64,000 bases of DNA from Roseinatronobacter sp. S2 (GTDB lineage Bacteria > Pseudomonadota > Alphaproteobacteria > Rhodobacterales > Rhodobacteraceae). The notes beneath the pieces are model-generated. The model saw nothing but the letters and a program-made list of their open reading frames with translations. It was not told the origin of the DNA and searched no databases. This document shows positions 54,361-64,000 of the stretch, piece by piece (positions within the stretch are counted from its first letter, which is position 1; each line of letters opens with the position of its first letter). A program made the position numbers and the translations under genes. The DNA is taken from positions 2,972,001-3,036,000 of the forward strand of contig NZ_CP121113.1 of NCBI RefSeq assembly GCF_029581395.1, given 5' to 3'.

Positions 54361-54371
54361 TGCGGGACCTT

Positions 54372-55913
54372 TCAGTTCTGTGCCAGCTGGGATGCAGCTT
54401 CATATGCCTGCAACGCCAGCGAATGCCCTTCGACCAATGCCGAAACCGAAGGGCCAATAATATCAGTGATAAGCGCGGGATAGATGCCAAGGATCAGCGT
54501 CATCGCAATCAGCGGCACAATCAGCGCTTTCTCGCGGCGGTCCATATCCTTGATGCCTTTCAGGGATTCCTTGATCAGCTCGCCCATGACCACGCGGCGG
54601 AACAACCACAGCGCATAGCCCGCAGACAGGATGACCCCGGTTGCCGCAAACAGCGCCACCCAGGTGTTAACCTGAAACACCGCCATGAATGTCAGGAATT
54701 CACCCACGAAACCCGATGTGCCCGGCAGGCCGACATTCGCCATGGTGAACAGCAAGAACACTGCCGCATAGACCGGCATGCGGTTGATAAGCCCGCCATA
54801 GGCCGCGATTTCGCGTGTATGCATCCGGTCATAAATGACCCCCACCGACAGGAACAAGGCGCCCGAAATAAACCCGTGGCTGATCATCTGGAAAATCGCG
54901 CCATCAACGCCCTGTTGGTTGGCTGCGAAAATACCCATCGTCACAAACCCCATATGCGCAACCGACGAATAGGCGATCAGCTTCTTCATATCGGTCTGCA
55001 TCAGCGCGACAAGGCTGGTATAGACAATCGCAATCGCAGACAGCCACAGCACCAGTGGCGCGAATATATCACTGGCGACAGGGAACATGGGCAGCGAGAA
55101 CCGCAAGAACCCGTAGCCCCCCATCTTCAGCAGCACCGCCGCCAGCACAACCGACCCCGCGGTGGGTGCCTGAACATGCGCGTCAGGCAGCCATGTATGC
55201 ACTGGCCACATCGGCATTTTGACAGCAAAGGACGCGAAGAAGGCAAGCCACAGCAGCGTTTGCATACCGCCGATCACCTGCCAGCCCATCAGGCTGAAGG
55301 TTTCGGTGCTGAACTGATGTTCCAGCAGCGCGGGAATGTCCGTGGTGCCCGCATCGACATACATCGCGATCATGGCAACCAGCATCAGAACCGACCCAAG
55401 GAAGGTATACAGGAAGAACTTGAACGCCGCGTAAATGCGTTCCTTGCCGCCCCAGATGCCAATGATCAGGAACATCGGGATAAGGCCCGCCTCGAAGAAC
55501 AGGTAGAACAGCACCAGATCCAGCGCCGTGAATACGCCGATCATCAGCGTTTCCAGCAACAGGAACGCGATCATGTATTCCTTGACGCGGTGCGACACAT
55601 TCCAGCATGCGCCAATCGTGATGGGCATCAGGAAGGTTGTCAGCATCACGAACAGGATCGAGATGCCATCCACCCCCATCTTGTAGGTGAAGCCCATGAT
55701 CCAGTCGTGTTCTTCCACAAACTGGAAGCCGGTGTCTTGCGGGTCAAACCCCACCAGCAGGATAAGCGAGGCCGCGAACGTGGCCAATGTGGCAATCAAC
55801 GCCACCCATTTTGCATTGTTTTGCGCCGCTTCATCTTCGCCGCGCAGGAAAATCGCCAGAATGGCGGCTGCGATGGCAGGGGTGAAGGTGATAATCGACA
55901 GCAGGTTCAGCAT
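54372..55913 (-). CDS. nuoM: NADH-quinone oxidoreductase subunit M
   Basis: 513-residue antiporter-like subunit of complex I. Typical stretches: Phe-Phe-Glu-Ala-Gly-Leu-Ile-Pro-Met near residue 140 (conserved Glu), [15 protein letters not shown] near 230 with the pumping Lys, and Ala-Tyr-Ser-Ser-Val-Ala-His-Met-Gly near 315. The start shares one base with the nuoL stop. Confidence 0.97.
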   Translation of the reverse strand: MLNLLSIITFTPAIAAAILAIFLRGEDEAAQNNAKWVALIATLATFAASLILLVGFDPQDTGFQFVEEHDWIMGFTYKMGVDGISILFVMLTTFLMPITIGACWNVSHRVKEYMIAFLLLETLMIGVFTALDLVLFYLFFEAGLIPMFLIIGIWGGKERIYAAFKFFLYTFLGSVLMLVAMIAMYVDAGTTDIPALLEHQFSTETFSLMGWQVIGGMQTLLWLAFFASFAVKMPMWPVHTWLPDAHVQAPTAGSVVLAAVLLKMGGYGFLRFSLPMFPVASDIFAPLVLWLSAIAIVYTSLVALMQTDMKKLIAYSSVAHMGFVTMGIFAANQQGVDGAIFQMISHGFISGALFLSVGVIYDRMHTREIAAYGGLINRMPVYAAVFLLFTMANVGLPGTSGFVGEFLTFMAVFQVNTWVALFAATGVILSAGYALWLFRRVVMGELIKESLKGIKDMDRREKALIVPLIAMTLILGIYPALITDIIGPSVSALVEGHSLALQAYEAASQLAQN

Positions 55914-57877
55914 TACTGCGCCCCCCCCGCCAGTGTGACATAGGTAACGATCACGACAATCCCCAGAACCATTGCGAATGCATAATGATAGACATAGCCC
56001 GACTGCGCGCGGCCAGCGATGCGCGTGATGAACGGAATGATGCCCATGGCCAGACCGTTGATGCCACCGTCAATGACCTTGCCATCGCCTTTTTTCCACA
56101 GGAACGTCCCCACAGCCTTGGCCGGACGCACGAACAGAAAGTCATAGATTTCGTCGAAGTACCATTTGTTCAGCAAAAACTGATAGGCCCCCGGGAAGGT
56201 CTCGGCCAGGCGTTTCGGCAGGGACGTGTCACGGATATAGAACATCCACGCCAGCCCCAGCCCCAGCGCCATAGCGATGAAGGGCGATACCTTCACCCAG
56301 GCCGGCACATAATGCGCCTGTGTGACCAGATCATTGCCTTCGGCCATGAAGATGGCCGCGCCGAAATAGTCGCGCACCTGATCGGTGGACCCAAAGAAGG
56401 GTCCATAGAACACCATCCCGGCCAGCACCGACCCTATGGCCAGAACCGCAAGCGGCACCAACATCACCAACGGGCTTTCATGCGCATGTTCATGCGTGTG
56501 CTTGTCCCCGCGCGGGGTGCCCCAGAAGGTCAGGAACATAAGCCGCCAGCTGTAGAAACTGGTCATGAAGGCCGCAAACACCAGTATCCAGAACGCATAG
56601 GTGGTGCCCGACGCGAATACGGATTCAATAATGGCATCCTTGGACACGAAACCCGCAAAGCCGATGGTTGTCAGCGGAATGCCCACACCGGTTATCGCCA
56701 GCGTCCCGATCAGCATGGCCCAGAACGTCATCGGCAGCTTGTCTTTCAGCCCGCCATAATTGCGCATGTCCTGTTCGTGGTGCATGCCGTGAATAACCGA
56801 CCCTGCGCCAAGAAACAGCATTGCCTTGAAAAACGCATGCGTCAGCAGGTGGAACATGGCCACCGAATAGACGCCCACACCGGCGGCCACAAACATGAAG
56901 CCCAGTTGCGAGCATGTGGAATAGGCGATGACGCGCTTGATGTCGTTCTGCACCAGACCGACAGTTGCCGCAAACAGCGCCGTCATGGCCCCGATCAGCA
57001 CGATAAACGCCATGACCTGCGGGGCATATTCCATCAGCGGCGACATGCGCGCGACAAGGAACACACCGGCGGTGACCATGGTTGCCGCGTGGATCAGTGC
57101 GGATACGGGCGTCGGCCCTTCCATCGCGTCGGGCAACCATGTGTGCAGGAACAGCTGCGCCGATTTGCCCATCGCGCCCACAAACAGCAGGAATGCAATC
57201 AGATTGGCCGCGTTCCAGTCTGTCCACAAGAAGCTGACGGTGGTTTCCGCCAGCATGGGCGCTGCGGCGAACAGATCGTCATATTGAATGGAATCGACCA
57301 GCAGATAGATCGCCATCAGCGCAAGGATCAGCCCCATATCGCCCACGCGGTTGACGATAAACGCCTTCATCGCGGCAGCGCCCGCGCTTTGCTTGCGGAA
57401 ATAGAAACCGATCAGCAGATATGACGCCAGACCAACCCCTTCCCAGCCAAAGAACAACTGCACAAGATTGTCGGCTGTCACCAGCATCAGCATGGCAAAG
57501 GTGAACAGCGACAGATACGCGAAAAAGCGCGGGCGGTAGCTTTCGTTATCCTTGAAATTGTCGTCATGCGCCATGTAGCCGAAGCTGTACAGATGCACGA
57601 GCGCGGACACGGTGGTGATAACAATCAACATCACAGCCGTCAGCCGGTCCAGCCGGATGGCCCAGTCGCCCACCAGCGACCCGCTGTCGATCCAGCGCAT
57701 CAGCGTGATTTGCTGAACACCGCCATCATGGCCCAGAAAGATAACCCATGACAAAAACGCCGACAGAAACAAAAGCGCCGTCGAGATGATCTGCGCAGGG
57801 CGTTCCCCGATCACGCGCCAGAACAGCCCCGCGATGATGGCCCCCAGAAGTGGCGCAAAAAGAACCGTTACTGCCAT
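55913..57877 (-). CDS. nuoL: NADH-quinone oxidoreductase subunit L
   Basis: 654-residue distal antiporter-like subunit with about 16 transmembrane helices. [16 protein letters not shown] near 142 and [13 protein letters not shown] near 245 are diagnostic. The C-terminal part contains the long lateral helix. It follows nuoK by 4 nt. Confidence 0.97.
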   Translation of the reverse strand: MAVTVLFAPLLGAIIAGLFWRVIGERPAQIISTALLFLSAFLSWVIFLGHDGGVQQITLMRWIDSGSLVGDWAIRLDRLTAVMLIVITTVSALVHLYSFGYMAHDDNFKDNESYRPRFFAYLSLFTFAMLMLVTADNLVQLFFGWEGVGLASYLLIGFYFRKQSAGAAAMKAFIVNRVGDMGLILALMAIYLLVDSIQYDDLFAAAPMLAETTVSFLWTDWNAANLIAFLLFVGAMGKSAQLFLHTWLPDAMEGPTPVSALIHAATMVTAGVFLVARMSPLMEYAPQVMAFIVLIGAMTALFAATVGLVQNDIKRVIAYSTCSQLGFMFVAAGVGVYSVAMFHLLTHAFFKAMLFLGAGSVIHGMHHEQDMRNYGGLKDKLPMTFWAMLIGTLAITGVGIPLTTIGFAGFVSKDAIIESVFASGTTYAFWILVFAAFMTSFYSWRLMFLTFWGTPRGDKHTHEHAHESPLVMLVPLAVLAIGSVLAGMVFYGPFFGSTDQVRDYFGAAIFMAEGNDLVTQAHYVPAWVKVSPFIAMALGLGLAWMFYIRDTSLPKRLAETFPGAYQFLLNKWYFDEIYDFLFVRPAKAVGTFLWKKGDGKVIDGGINGLAMGIIPFITRIAGRAQSGYVYHYAFAMVLGIVVIVTYVTLAGGAQ

Positions 57878-57881
57878 GGGA

Positions 57882-58187
57882 TCAGCCTTTCATCACATTG
57901 ACGTCTTCGACGTCGATCGTGCCACGGGTGCGGAAGAAGCACACCAGAATGGCAAGCCCGATCGCGGCCTCGGCGGCGGCGACAGTCAGCACGAACAAGG
58001 TGAACACCTGACCCACCAGATCATTCAGGAAGCTGGAAAAGGCGACCAGATTGATATTCACCGACAACAGCATCAATTCAATCGACATCAGAATGATGAT
58101 GATATTCTTGCGGTTCAGAAATATCCCGAAAATGCCGATGACGAACAGCGCCGCGGCCACGGTCAGGTAATGTTCCAGTCCAACCAT
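57882..58187 (-). CDS. nuoK: NADH-quinone oxidoreductase subunit K
   Basis: 101 residues, three transmembrane helices, with conserved glutamates in Ser-Ile-Glu-Leu-Met-Leu-Leu (near 36) and Ala-Ala-Glu-Ala-Ala-Ile-Gly-Leu-Ala (near 72). It belongs to the proton path next to the quinone site. A 68-nt gap separates it from nuoJ. Confidence 0.97.
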   Translation of the reverse strand: MVGLEHYLTVAAALFVIGIFGIFLNRKNIIIILMSIELMLLSVNINLVAFSSFLNDLVGQVFTLFVLTVAAAEAAIGLAILVCFFRTRGTIDVEDVNVMKG

Positions 58188-58255
58188 TCGGTTCCCTCGT
58201 TCCGTATGTGCGGGGCCGCTTGCTGGCCCTCGTTATCGGTTGTCCCTTGCGGGCC

Positions 58256-58873
58256 TTAACCCAGCCCCTGGCCGGGTTTCACGTCTTTCAACTCCAGCGC
58301 CTTGGCAGGATCGCGGTGCATCTGTGCAATGACATTCTGGCGTTTCACATCCTTGCGGTGGCGCAGTGTCAGAACAATCGCCCCGATCATGGCAACCAGC
58401 AAAATCAGCGCTGCCACCTGAAACAGCAGGAAATACTGATCATAAATGATCATCCCCAATGCCTTGGTGTTGTGCATTTCCGCCAGGTCAGGCGTGGGTG
58501 CCTGACGCAGATCGCTTGCGCCTGCGGCTTCCTGCCATGAGCCGAACAGCAACGCCATTTGCATCAACAGCACAATGCCCACGATGCTGGCAATCGGGAA
58601 ATACCGTGCCATTTCCCCTTTTAGCGCTGCGAAATCAACGTCCAGCATCATGACGACGAACAAAAACAACACCGCAACCGCGCCGACATAAACAATGATC
58701 AGCAACATGGCCAGAAATTCCGCGCCAAGCAGCACGAACATGCCCGCAGCAGACAGGAATGTCAGAATAAGCCACAGCACCGAATGCACGGGATTGCGCG
58801 CAATGGTGACCAGAAACCCGGCACCCAGCAAGGTCACCGCGAATGCGTAGAATGTGATATCGGCAATACCCAT
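58256..58873 (-). CDS. nuoJ: NADH-quinone oxidoreductase subunit J
   Basis: 205 residues with five transmembrane helices; Arg-Asn-Pro-Val-His-Ser-Val-Leu near residue 27 and [16 protein letters not shown] near 62 are typical. A start 31 codons upstream is possible in frame, but the ATG at 58873 follows GAGGGA and begins directly before the first helix. A 96-nt gap to nuoI holds a small GCCGGA/TCCGGC hairpin. Confidence 0.94.
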   Translation of the reverse strand: MGIADITFYAFAVTLLGAGFLVTIARNPVHSVLWLILTFLSAAGMFVLLGAEFLAMLLIIVYVGAVAVLFLFVVMMLDVDFAALKGEMARYFPIASIVGIVLLMQMALLFGSWQEAAGASDLRQAPTPDLAEMHNTKALGMIIYDQYFLLFQVAALILLVAMIGAIVLTLRHRKDVKRQNVIAQMHRDPAKALELKDVKPGQGLG

Positions 58874-58969
58874 GTCCCTCGGGTTCCCTTTTCCTTGTCG
58901 CGGGCGGCGTGTCGCGCCCATCGCCTTTTGCACAGCGCAATGCCGGAAACGGTCCGGCACCGCCACCCC

Positions 58970-60501
<1,532 letters not shown>

Positions 60502-60516
60502 TCGTCCCTCTATTCC

Positions 60517-60930
60517 TCAGACTGTGGGAATGCCCTGTTCGTGGCAATCCTCGACGATCACCTCTGCGTCCATGTTGCGCAGACCAAGCGGCAGATCCGG
60601 CGAGATGGTGTAAACCCCATCCGCCTGCCATATGCCAGCGGATTGCGTTGCATTTGTCCTGACATGGCGCGCAAAACTGTATCCGCGGATCAGCGTGTAT
60701 TGTGCAGCGGCGCAGCGGGTATAGGCGATGACGTCCTCGCGCCCGCGCGCGCCGTCCATGCGCACCACAAAACTGACCAGATCGCCATCCAGCAAGCGGG
60801 TCTGCACGCCCAGATATTGCGCATCCGGTGGCGGCGACATTGGCGCGCGCACCCGTTCTTCGTTGCCACACGCCATCAACCCGCCCGACAGGGCAAGGGT
60901 GACAACCGGCATATGAAGGATGCGCAACAC
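60517..60930 (-). CDS. Small predicted lipoprotein within the nuo operon
   Basis: 137 residues with a short signal peptide and lipobox Leu-Met-Ala-Cys (Cys21), so the mature chain should be lipid-anchored in the periplasm. The mature part has Gln-Thr-Arg-Leu-Leu-Asp-Gly-Asp-Leu-Val-Ser-Phe-Val-Val and two further cysteines, Cys93 or so in Thr-Arg-Cys-Ala-Ala-Ala and one in Glu-Asp-Cys-His. I do not recognise the family. It lies between nuoG (5 nt) and nuoH (15 nt), so it must be made with complex I; small extra genes inside nuo operons are known from Rhodobacter. A structural or assembly role is only inference. Confidence 0.75.
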   Translation of the reverse strand: MLRILHMPVVTLALSGGLMACGNEERVRAPMSPPPDAQYLGVQTRLLDGDLVSFVVRMDGARGREDVIAYTRCAAAQYTLIRGYSFARHVRTNATQSAGIWQADGVYTISPDLPLGLRNMDAEVIVEDCHEQGIPTV

Positions 60931-60935
60931 TCATG

Positions 60936-62948
60936 TCACTCCGCAGCTAACCGGGACTGGCCGCGCGCTTTGGCCATGGCCGACAATTCGGCCATAAGGC
61001 TGGATGCGCGCGCAATCGGGTTGGTCAGGTAGAAATCATCAACAGCATAGCGGAAATCGGCCTTGCCCAGCGATTTGGCCGCAATCGGTTGCCAGTCGTT
61101 TTCGGGCACGATGTCGATATCACCAAGATGCGGCATGGCCCCCGACAACTGCTTGCGCAGCGCGCCAATGGTGTCAAACGGCAAGGTTGCGCCCAGTTCT
61201 GCCGACAGGGCACGGATGATCGCCCAGTTTTCCTTGGCCTCGCCCGGTGCGAACCCCGCGCGCAGCGCCAATTGCGGACGCCCTTCGGTGTTGACAAAAA
61301 TTCCCGGTTCTTCGGTATAGGCGGCAGCGGGCAGAATAAGATCAGCGCGGTGCGCGCCGCGGTCGCCATGGCTGCCCTGATAGATAACAAAGGCCCCTGC
61401 GGCGATGTCGATTTCATCGGCACCAAGGTTATAGATCACATCGGCATCTTTGGTGGCGGCGTCCAGCCCGCCTTCGGTCACGCAGCCAATATCCATGGCC
61501 CCCACGCGGCTTGCGCCCGTGTGCAGAACCAGCAACCTGCCACCGGCCTTTTCGGCCAATGCCATGGCCTGGGCCAACACCGCTTCGCCATCAGCTTCGC
61601 GCAGGGCACCTTGGCCTATGATAACCAAGGCTTCCGTGTCATCGGATTTCGCGGATTTGACCAGTTTTTCCACTGCGGCACGGTCTGTGCCACCTTCGAT
61701 CACGTCATAGGTCAGATCGATGGCAGGGCCCACGCGGGTAATATCTGCACCGGCCAGCCATGCCTTGCGGATGCGTGCGTTCAAAACCGGCGCCTCGGCG
61801 CGGGGGTTCGTGCCAATCAGGTAGATACGTTTTGCGTGGTCAATATCTTCGATTGTCGCGGACCCGACATAGGCAGACCGGTTGCCCGCAGGCAGTTTCG
61901 CGCCGTCGGTGCGGCATTCCAGCGTGCCCCCCTGCCCTTCGACCAGCAGTTTCAGCGCATAGGCAGCTTCGACCGACGCCAGATCACCAATCAGGCCCGC
62001 AACCTTCTTGCCTTTGATCGCGTTTGCGGCGGCTTCAAGGGCTTCGGGCCAGGTGGCAGGGCGCAGCTTGCCATTCTCGCGGATATAGGGGCGGTCAAGG
62101 CGCTGGCGTTTCAGCCCGTCCCAGACATAGCGCGACTTGTCCGACAGCCATTCTTCATTCACGCCATCGTGGTTGCGCGGCAGAATACGCATGACTTCGC
62201 GGCCCTTGGTGTCCACACGAATGCTGGACCCCAGCGCATCCATCACGTCGATGGTTTCGGTCTTGGTCAATTCCCACGGGCGCGCCGTGAAGCTGTAGGG
62301 TTTGGATACCAGCGCACCAACGGGGCACAGGTCCACGATATTGCCCAGCAGTTCCGATTCAACCAGCGCCCCCAGATAGGTAGTGATTTCGGCATCTTCG
62401 CCGCGACCGGTCTGGCCCATCACGGTTTGCCCCGCCACTTCGGTGGTGAAGCGCACACACCGCGTGCATGAAATGCAGCGTGTCATATGGGTTTCAACCA
62501 GTGGCCCCAGCTGCATGTCTTCGCTGGCGCGTTTGGGTTCGCGGTAGCGCGAGAAATCGACGCCATAAGCCATGGCCTGATCTTGCAGGTCACACTCGCC
62601 ACCCTGATCACAGATCGGGCAATCCAGCGGGTGGTTGATCAGCAGGAATTCCATCACCCCTTCGCGGGCTTTTTTGACCATGGGACTGTTAGTCTTGATC
62701 ACCGGCGGCTGGCCTTCGGGGCCGGGGCGCAGGTCACGCACCTGCATGGCGCAGCTTGCCGCAGGTTTGGGCGGACCGCCCACCACTTCGACCAGACACA
62801 TGCGGCAGTTGCCCGCAATCGACAGGCGTTCATGATAGCAAAAACGTGGCACTTCAACACCGGCCAGTTCACAGGCCTGAATCAGCGTCATGGAAATGGG
62901 CACTTCGACTTCACGCCCGTCGATGATGATCTTGCGAAGGTCTGACAT
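60936..62948 (-). CDS. nuoG: NADH-quinone oxidoreductase subunit G
   Basis: 670-residue Fe-S subunit of the peripheral arm. The N-terminal [2Fe-2S] ferredoxin domain has Cys-Tyr-His-Glu-Arg...Cys-Arg-Met-Cys near 37-51, then His-x-x-Cys-x-x-Cys style N5 and N4 clusters (Thr-Arg-Cys-Ile-Ser-Cys-Thr-Arg-Cys near 155; Cys near 206), followed by a molybdopterin-oxidoreductase-like domain without cofactor. The length matches the mitochondrial 75-kDa type, not the longer E. coli NuoG with the N7 cluster. Confidence 0.96.
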   Translation of the reverse strand: MSDLRKIIIDGREVEVPISMTLIQACELAGVEVPRFCYHERLSIAGNCRMCLVEVVGGPPKPAASCAMQVRDLRPGPEGQPPVIKTNSPMVKKAREGVMEFLLINHPLDCPICDQGGECDLQDQAMAYGVDFSRYREPKRASEDMQLGPLVETHMTRCISCTRCVRFTTEVAGQTVMGQTGRGEDAEITTYLGALVESELLGNIVDLCPVGALVSKPYSFTARPWELTKTETIDVMDALGSSIRVDTKGREVMRILPRNHDGVNEEWLSDKSRYVWDGLKRQRLDRPYIRENGKLRPATWPEALEAAANAIKGKKVAGLIGDLASVEAAYALKLLVEGQGGTLECRTDGAKLPAGNRSAYVGSATIEDIDHAKRIYLIGTNPRAEAPVLNARIRKAWLAGADITRVGPAIDLTYDVIEGGTDRAAVEKLVKSAKSDDTEALVIIGQGALREADGEAVLAQAMALAEKAGGRLLVLHTGASRVGAMDIGCVTEGGLDAATKDADVIYNLGADEIDIAAGAFVIYQGSHGDRGAHRADLILPAAAYTEEPGIFVNTEGRPQLALRAGFAPGEAKENWAIIRALSAELGATLPFDTIGALRKQLSGAMPHLGDIDIVPENDWQPIAAKSLGKADFRYAVDDFYLTNPIARASSLMAELSAMAKARGQSRLAAE

Positions 62949-62951
62949 GTG

Positions 62952-63410
62952 TTATCTCTCCCGCAATCTGCGGCCAAGTGCGGAACGGTCGGCCATTTCG
63001 GCACGCGCATAGGTGCAGACCGCCTGCGTGTTCGACGGGTCGACACCCGCCTGGATAAGAAAGCCATCGACAACGCCTTGCAGGCGTTCCTGTTCGGTTT
63101 CATCGTCCACGAAGGCTTCGATCTGGGCACGCGTAAACCCCATGCCACGCGCCCGATTGTACAGCCCCATAAAGAATGTCACCCGTTGCAGACGGTTTGG
63201 CCCCTGCAAGTCGGGACAGGAATCGACAATGTGCTTGATCAGTGCGGCCGTAAACAGCCCGTTATAGACATCGGCATTGCCGCGCAATGCGGCGTTTATA
63301 TCGGCCTGCGGCATGGCATCGGCACGAACCGGACTGGCCAGAACCACGGCAATGCCCAAAGCGGCCAATGCCGGTTTTGCCATGCTTGCGATTGAAACAA
63401 AGGGGGTCAT
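62952..63410 (-). CDS. DUF5333-type exported protein within the nuo operon
   Basis: 152 residues with a signal peptide (hydrophobic about 8-27, cleavage near Ser-Pro-Val-Arg-Ala/Asp). The mature part is helical with Phe-Phe-Met-Gly-Leu-Tyr-Asn-Arg-Ala-Arg-Gly-Met-Gly-Phe-Thr in the middle and cysteines near 68 and 132. It matches what I recall of DUF5333, a Rhodobacteraceae protein found in nuo operons. GGAG inside the nuoF end precedes its ATG, and it lies 4 nt from nuoF and 3 nt from nuoG. An ATG 23 codons upstream lies inside nuoF and was rejected. Function unknown; a periplasmic role linked to complex I is inference. Confidence 0.8.
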   Translation of the reverse strand: MTPFVSIASMAKPALAALGIAVVLASPVRADAMPQADINAALRGNADVYNGLFTAALIKHIVDSCPDLQGPNRLQRVTFFMGLYNRARGMGFTRAQIEAFVDDETEQERLQGVVDGFLIQAGVDPSNTQAVCTYARAEMADRSALGRRLRER

Positions 63411-63414
63411 GCGT

Positions 63415-64000
63415 CTACTCCGCCGCCACTTGGACTGTCGCACCACGTTTCTGCGCCTTGATCCGGTCCACGATTTCATCGCGGAAATTGCGGATCAGGC
63501 CCTGAATCGGCCACGCCGCCGCATCGCCCAGTGCGCAGATGGTATGCCCTTCGACCTGCTTGGTGACATCCCACAGCATGTCAATTTCCTCGACCTCTGC
63601 CTCGCCGCGGACAAGCCGGTCCATGACGCGCATCATCCAGCCCGTGCCTTCGCGGCAGGGCGTGCACTGGCCGCAGCTTTCGTGCTTGTAGAATGCCGAC
63701 AGCCGCCAGATGGCCTTGATGATGTCGGTCTGCTTGTCCATGACAATAACCGCAGCCGTGCCCAGACCAGAGCGCAGGTCTTTTTGCAAATAGTCATAAT
63801 CCATGATCGCGCTGCGCATGTTTTCCCCACGGACACAAGGCACGGATGAACCACCCGGAATGACCGCTTGCAAATTGTCCCAGCCACCGCGAATGCCGCC
63901 GCAGTGCTTTTCGATCAATTCCTCGAACGAGATCGACATGGATTCTTCTACGACACAGGGTTTATTGACGTGGCCCGATATTGCGAAAATCTTCGTGCCC
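63415..64000 (-). CDS. nuoF: NADH-quinone oxidoreductase subunit F (partial, 5' end outside the window)
   Basis: The C-terminal 195 codons are present and the frame is open through the right edge. The visible part starts in [12 protein letters not shown] and includes the ligands of [4Fe-4S] cluster N3 in [10 protein letters not shown] and a final Cys in His-Thr-Ile-Cys-Ala-Leu-Gly-Asp. The FMN/NADH-binding part lies outside. NuoF oxidises NADH and feeds electrons to NuoG. Confidence 0.97.
   Translation of the reverse strand, partial: GTKIFAISGHVNKPCVVEESMSISFEELIEKHCGGIRGGWDNLQAVIPGGSSVPCVRGENMRSAIMDYDYLQKDLRSGLGTAAVIVMDKQTDIIKAIWRLSAFYKHESCGQCTPCREGTGWMMRVMDRLVRGEAEVEEIDMLWDVTKQVEGHTICALGDAAAWPIQGLIRNFRDEIVDRIKAQKRGATVQVAAE

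Noticed and set aside
54237..57424. Two long plus-strand open frames opposite nuoM and nuoL
   Set aside because: His/Gln/Arg-rich shadow frames of hydrophobic membrane-protein genes; no independent support.
58942..58958. Hairpin GCCGGA-AACGG-TCCGGC between nuoI and nuoJ as a terminator
   Set aside because: Only 6 bp, no T-run, and terminating inside the nuo operon would be unlikely. It could be an mRNA-processing structure but nothing supports that.

Overview
The window is a GC-rich, gene-dense stretch of chromosome from an alphaproteobacterium, almost certainly a member of the Rhodobacteraceae (Rhodobacterales). The evidence is the mix and order of genes: a nuo operon that carries the extra family-type DUF5333 gene and continues into birA-coaX-rnj, a flagellar cluster containing a small SltF-like transglycosylase, tandem gap paralogues, a Rhodobacter-type PmtA, a DUF1127 micro-protein and EutD-type ectoine hydrolase. 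The genus cannot be assigned from sequence alone. No rRNA, tRNA, CRISPR array, prophage or intact insertion sequence is visible.

Layout. 1-6.3 kb: end of an outer-membrane barrel gene, a P-loop protein, metA (acetyl-type by its residue 111), an alpha/beta hydrolase lipoprotein, then leftward TSUP transporter, guaB and a TDT transporter. 6.3-13.5 kb: leftward gph-rpe, lipA, oxyR and mfd, with an interspersed repeat between oxyR and mfd. 13.6-18.9 kb: a membrane protein, two tandem GAPDH genes (gap1, gap2) around a periplasmic rhodanese, a DUF1127 protein, a second repeat copy, coaD and a CBS protein. 19.1-25.6 kb: dgt, erpA, pmtA, an ABC exporter, a DUF3422 protein and a small secreted orphan. 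25.9-32.1 kb: pntBA, kynU and a flippase.

32.2-44.6 kb is a flagellar block: sltF-flhA-fliR-flhB-(fliJ-like) rightward, flgB-flgC-fliE-fliQ-flgF-flgG-flgA-flgH-fliL leftward, and fliI rightward, with an M29 aminopeptidase at the end of the leftward operon. Many of these genes overlap by 1 or 4 nt. 44.7-49.6 kb: metG, a small unknown protein and a two-gene fragment of an ectoine-breakdown pathway (class III aminotransferase and EutD/DoeA hydrolase). 49.7-64 kb: the leftward operon nuoF-DUF5333-nuoG-lipoprotein-nuoH-I-J-K-L-M-N-birA-coaX-rnj, with nuoF cut by the window edge.

The features least explained by known genes are non-coding: (i) two copies of a 186/285-nt element placed just downstream of mfd and coaD, one folding into a perfect 19-bp hairpin and the other interrupted by a 99-nt insert; (ii) a 21-nt motif that occurs three times, each time 32-42 nt after the stop codon of a leftward gene and in the same orientation; (iii) a 47-bp palindromic repeat after metG; (iv) a perfect 8-2-8 palindrome in front of pntA; and (v) an 11-nt operator-like word shared by the two gap promoters in opposite orientations.
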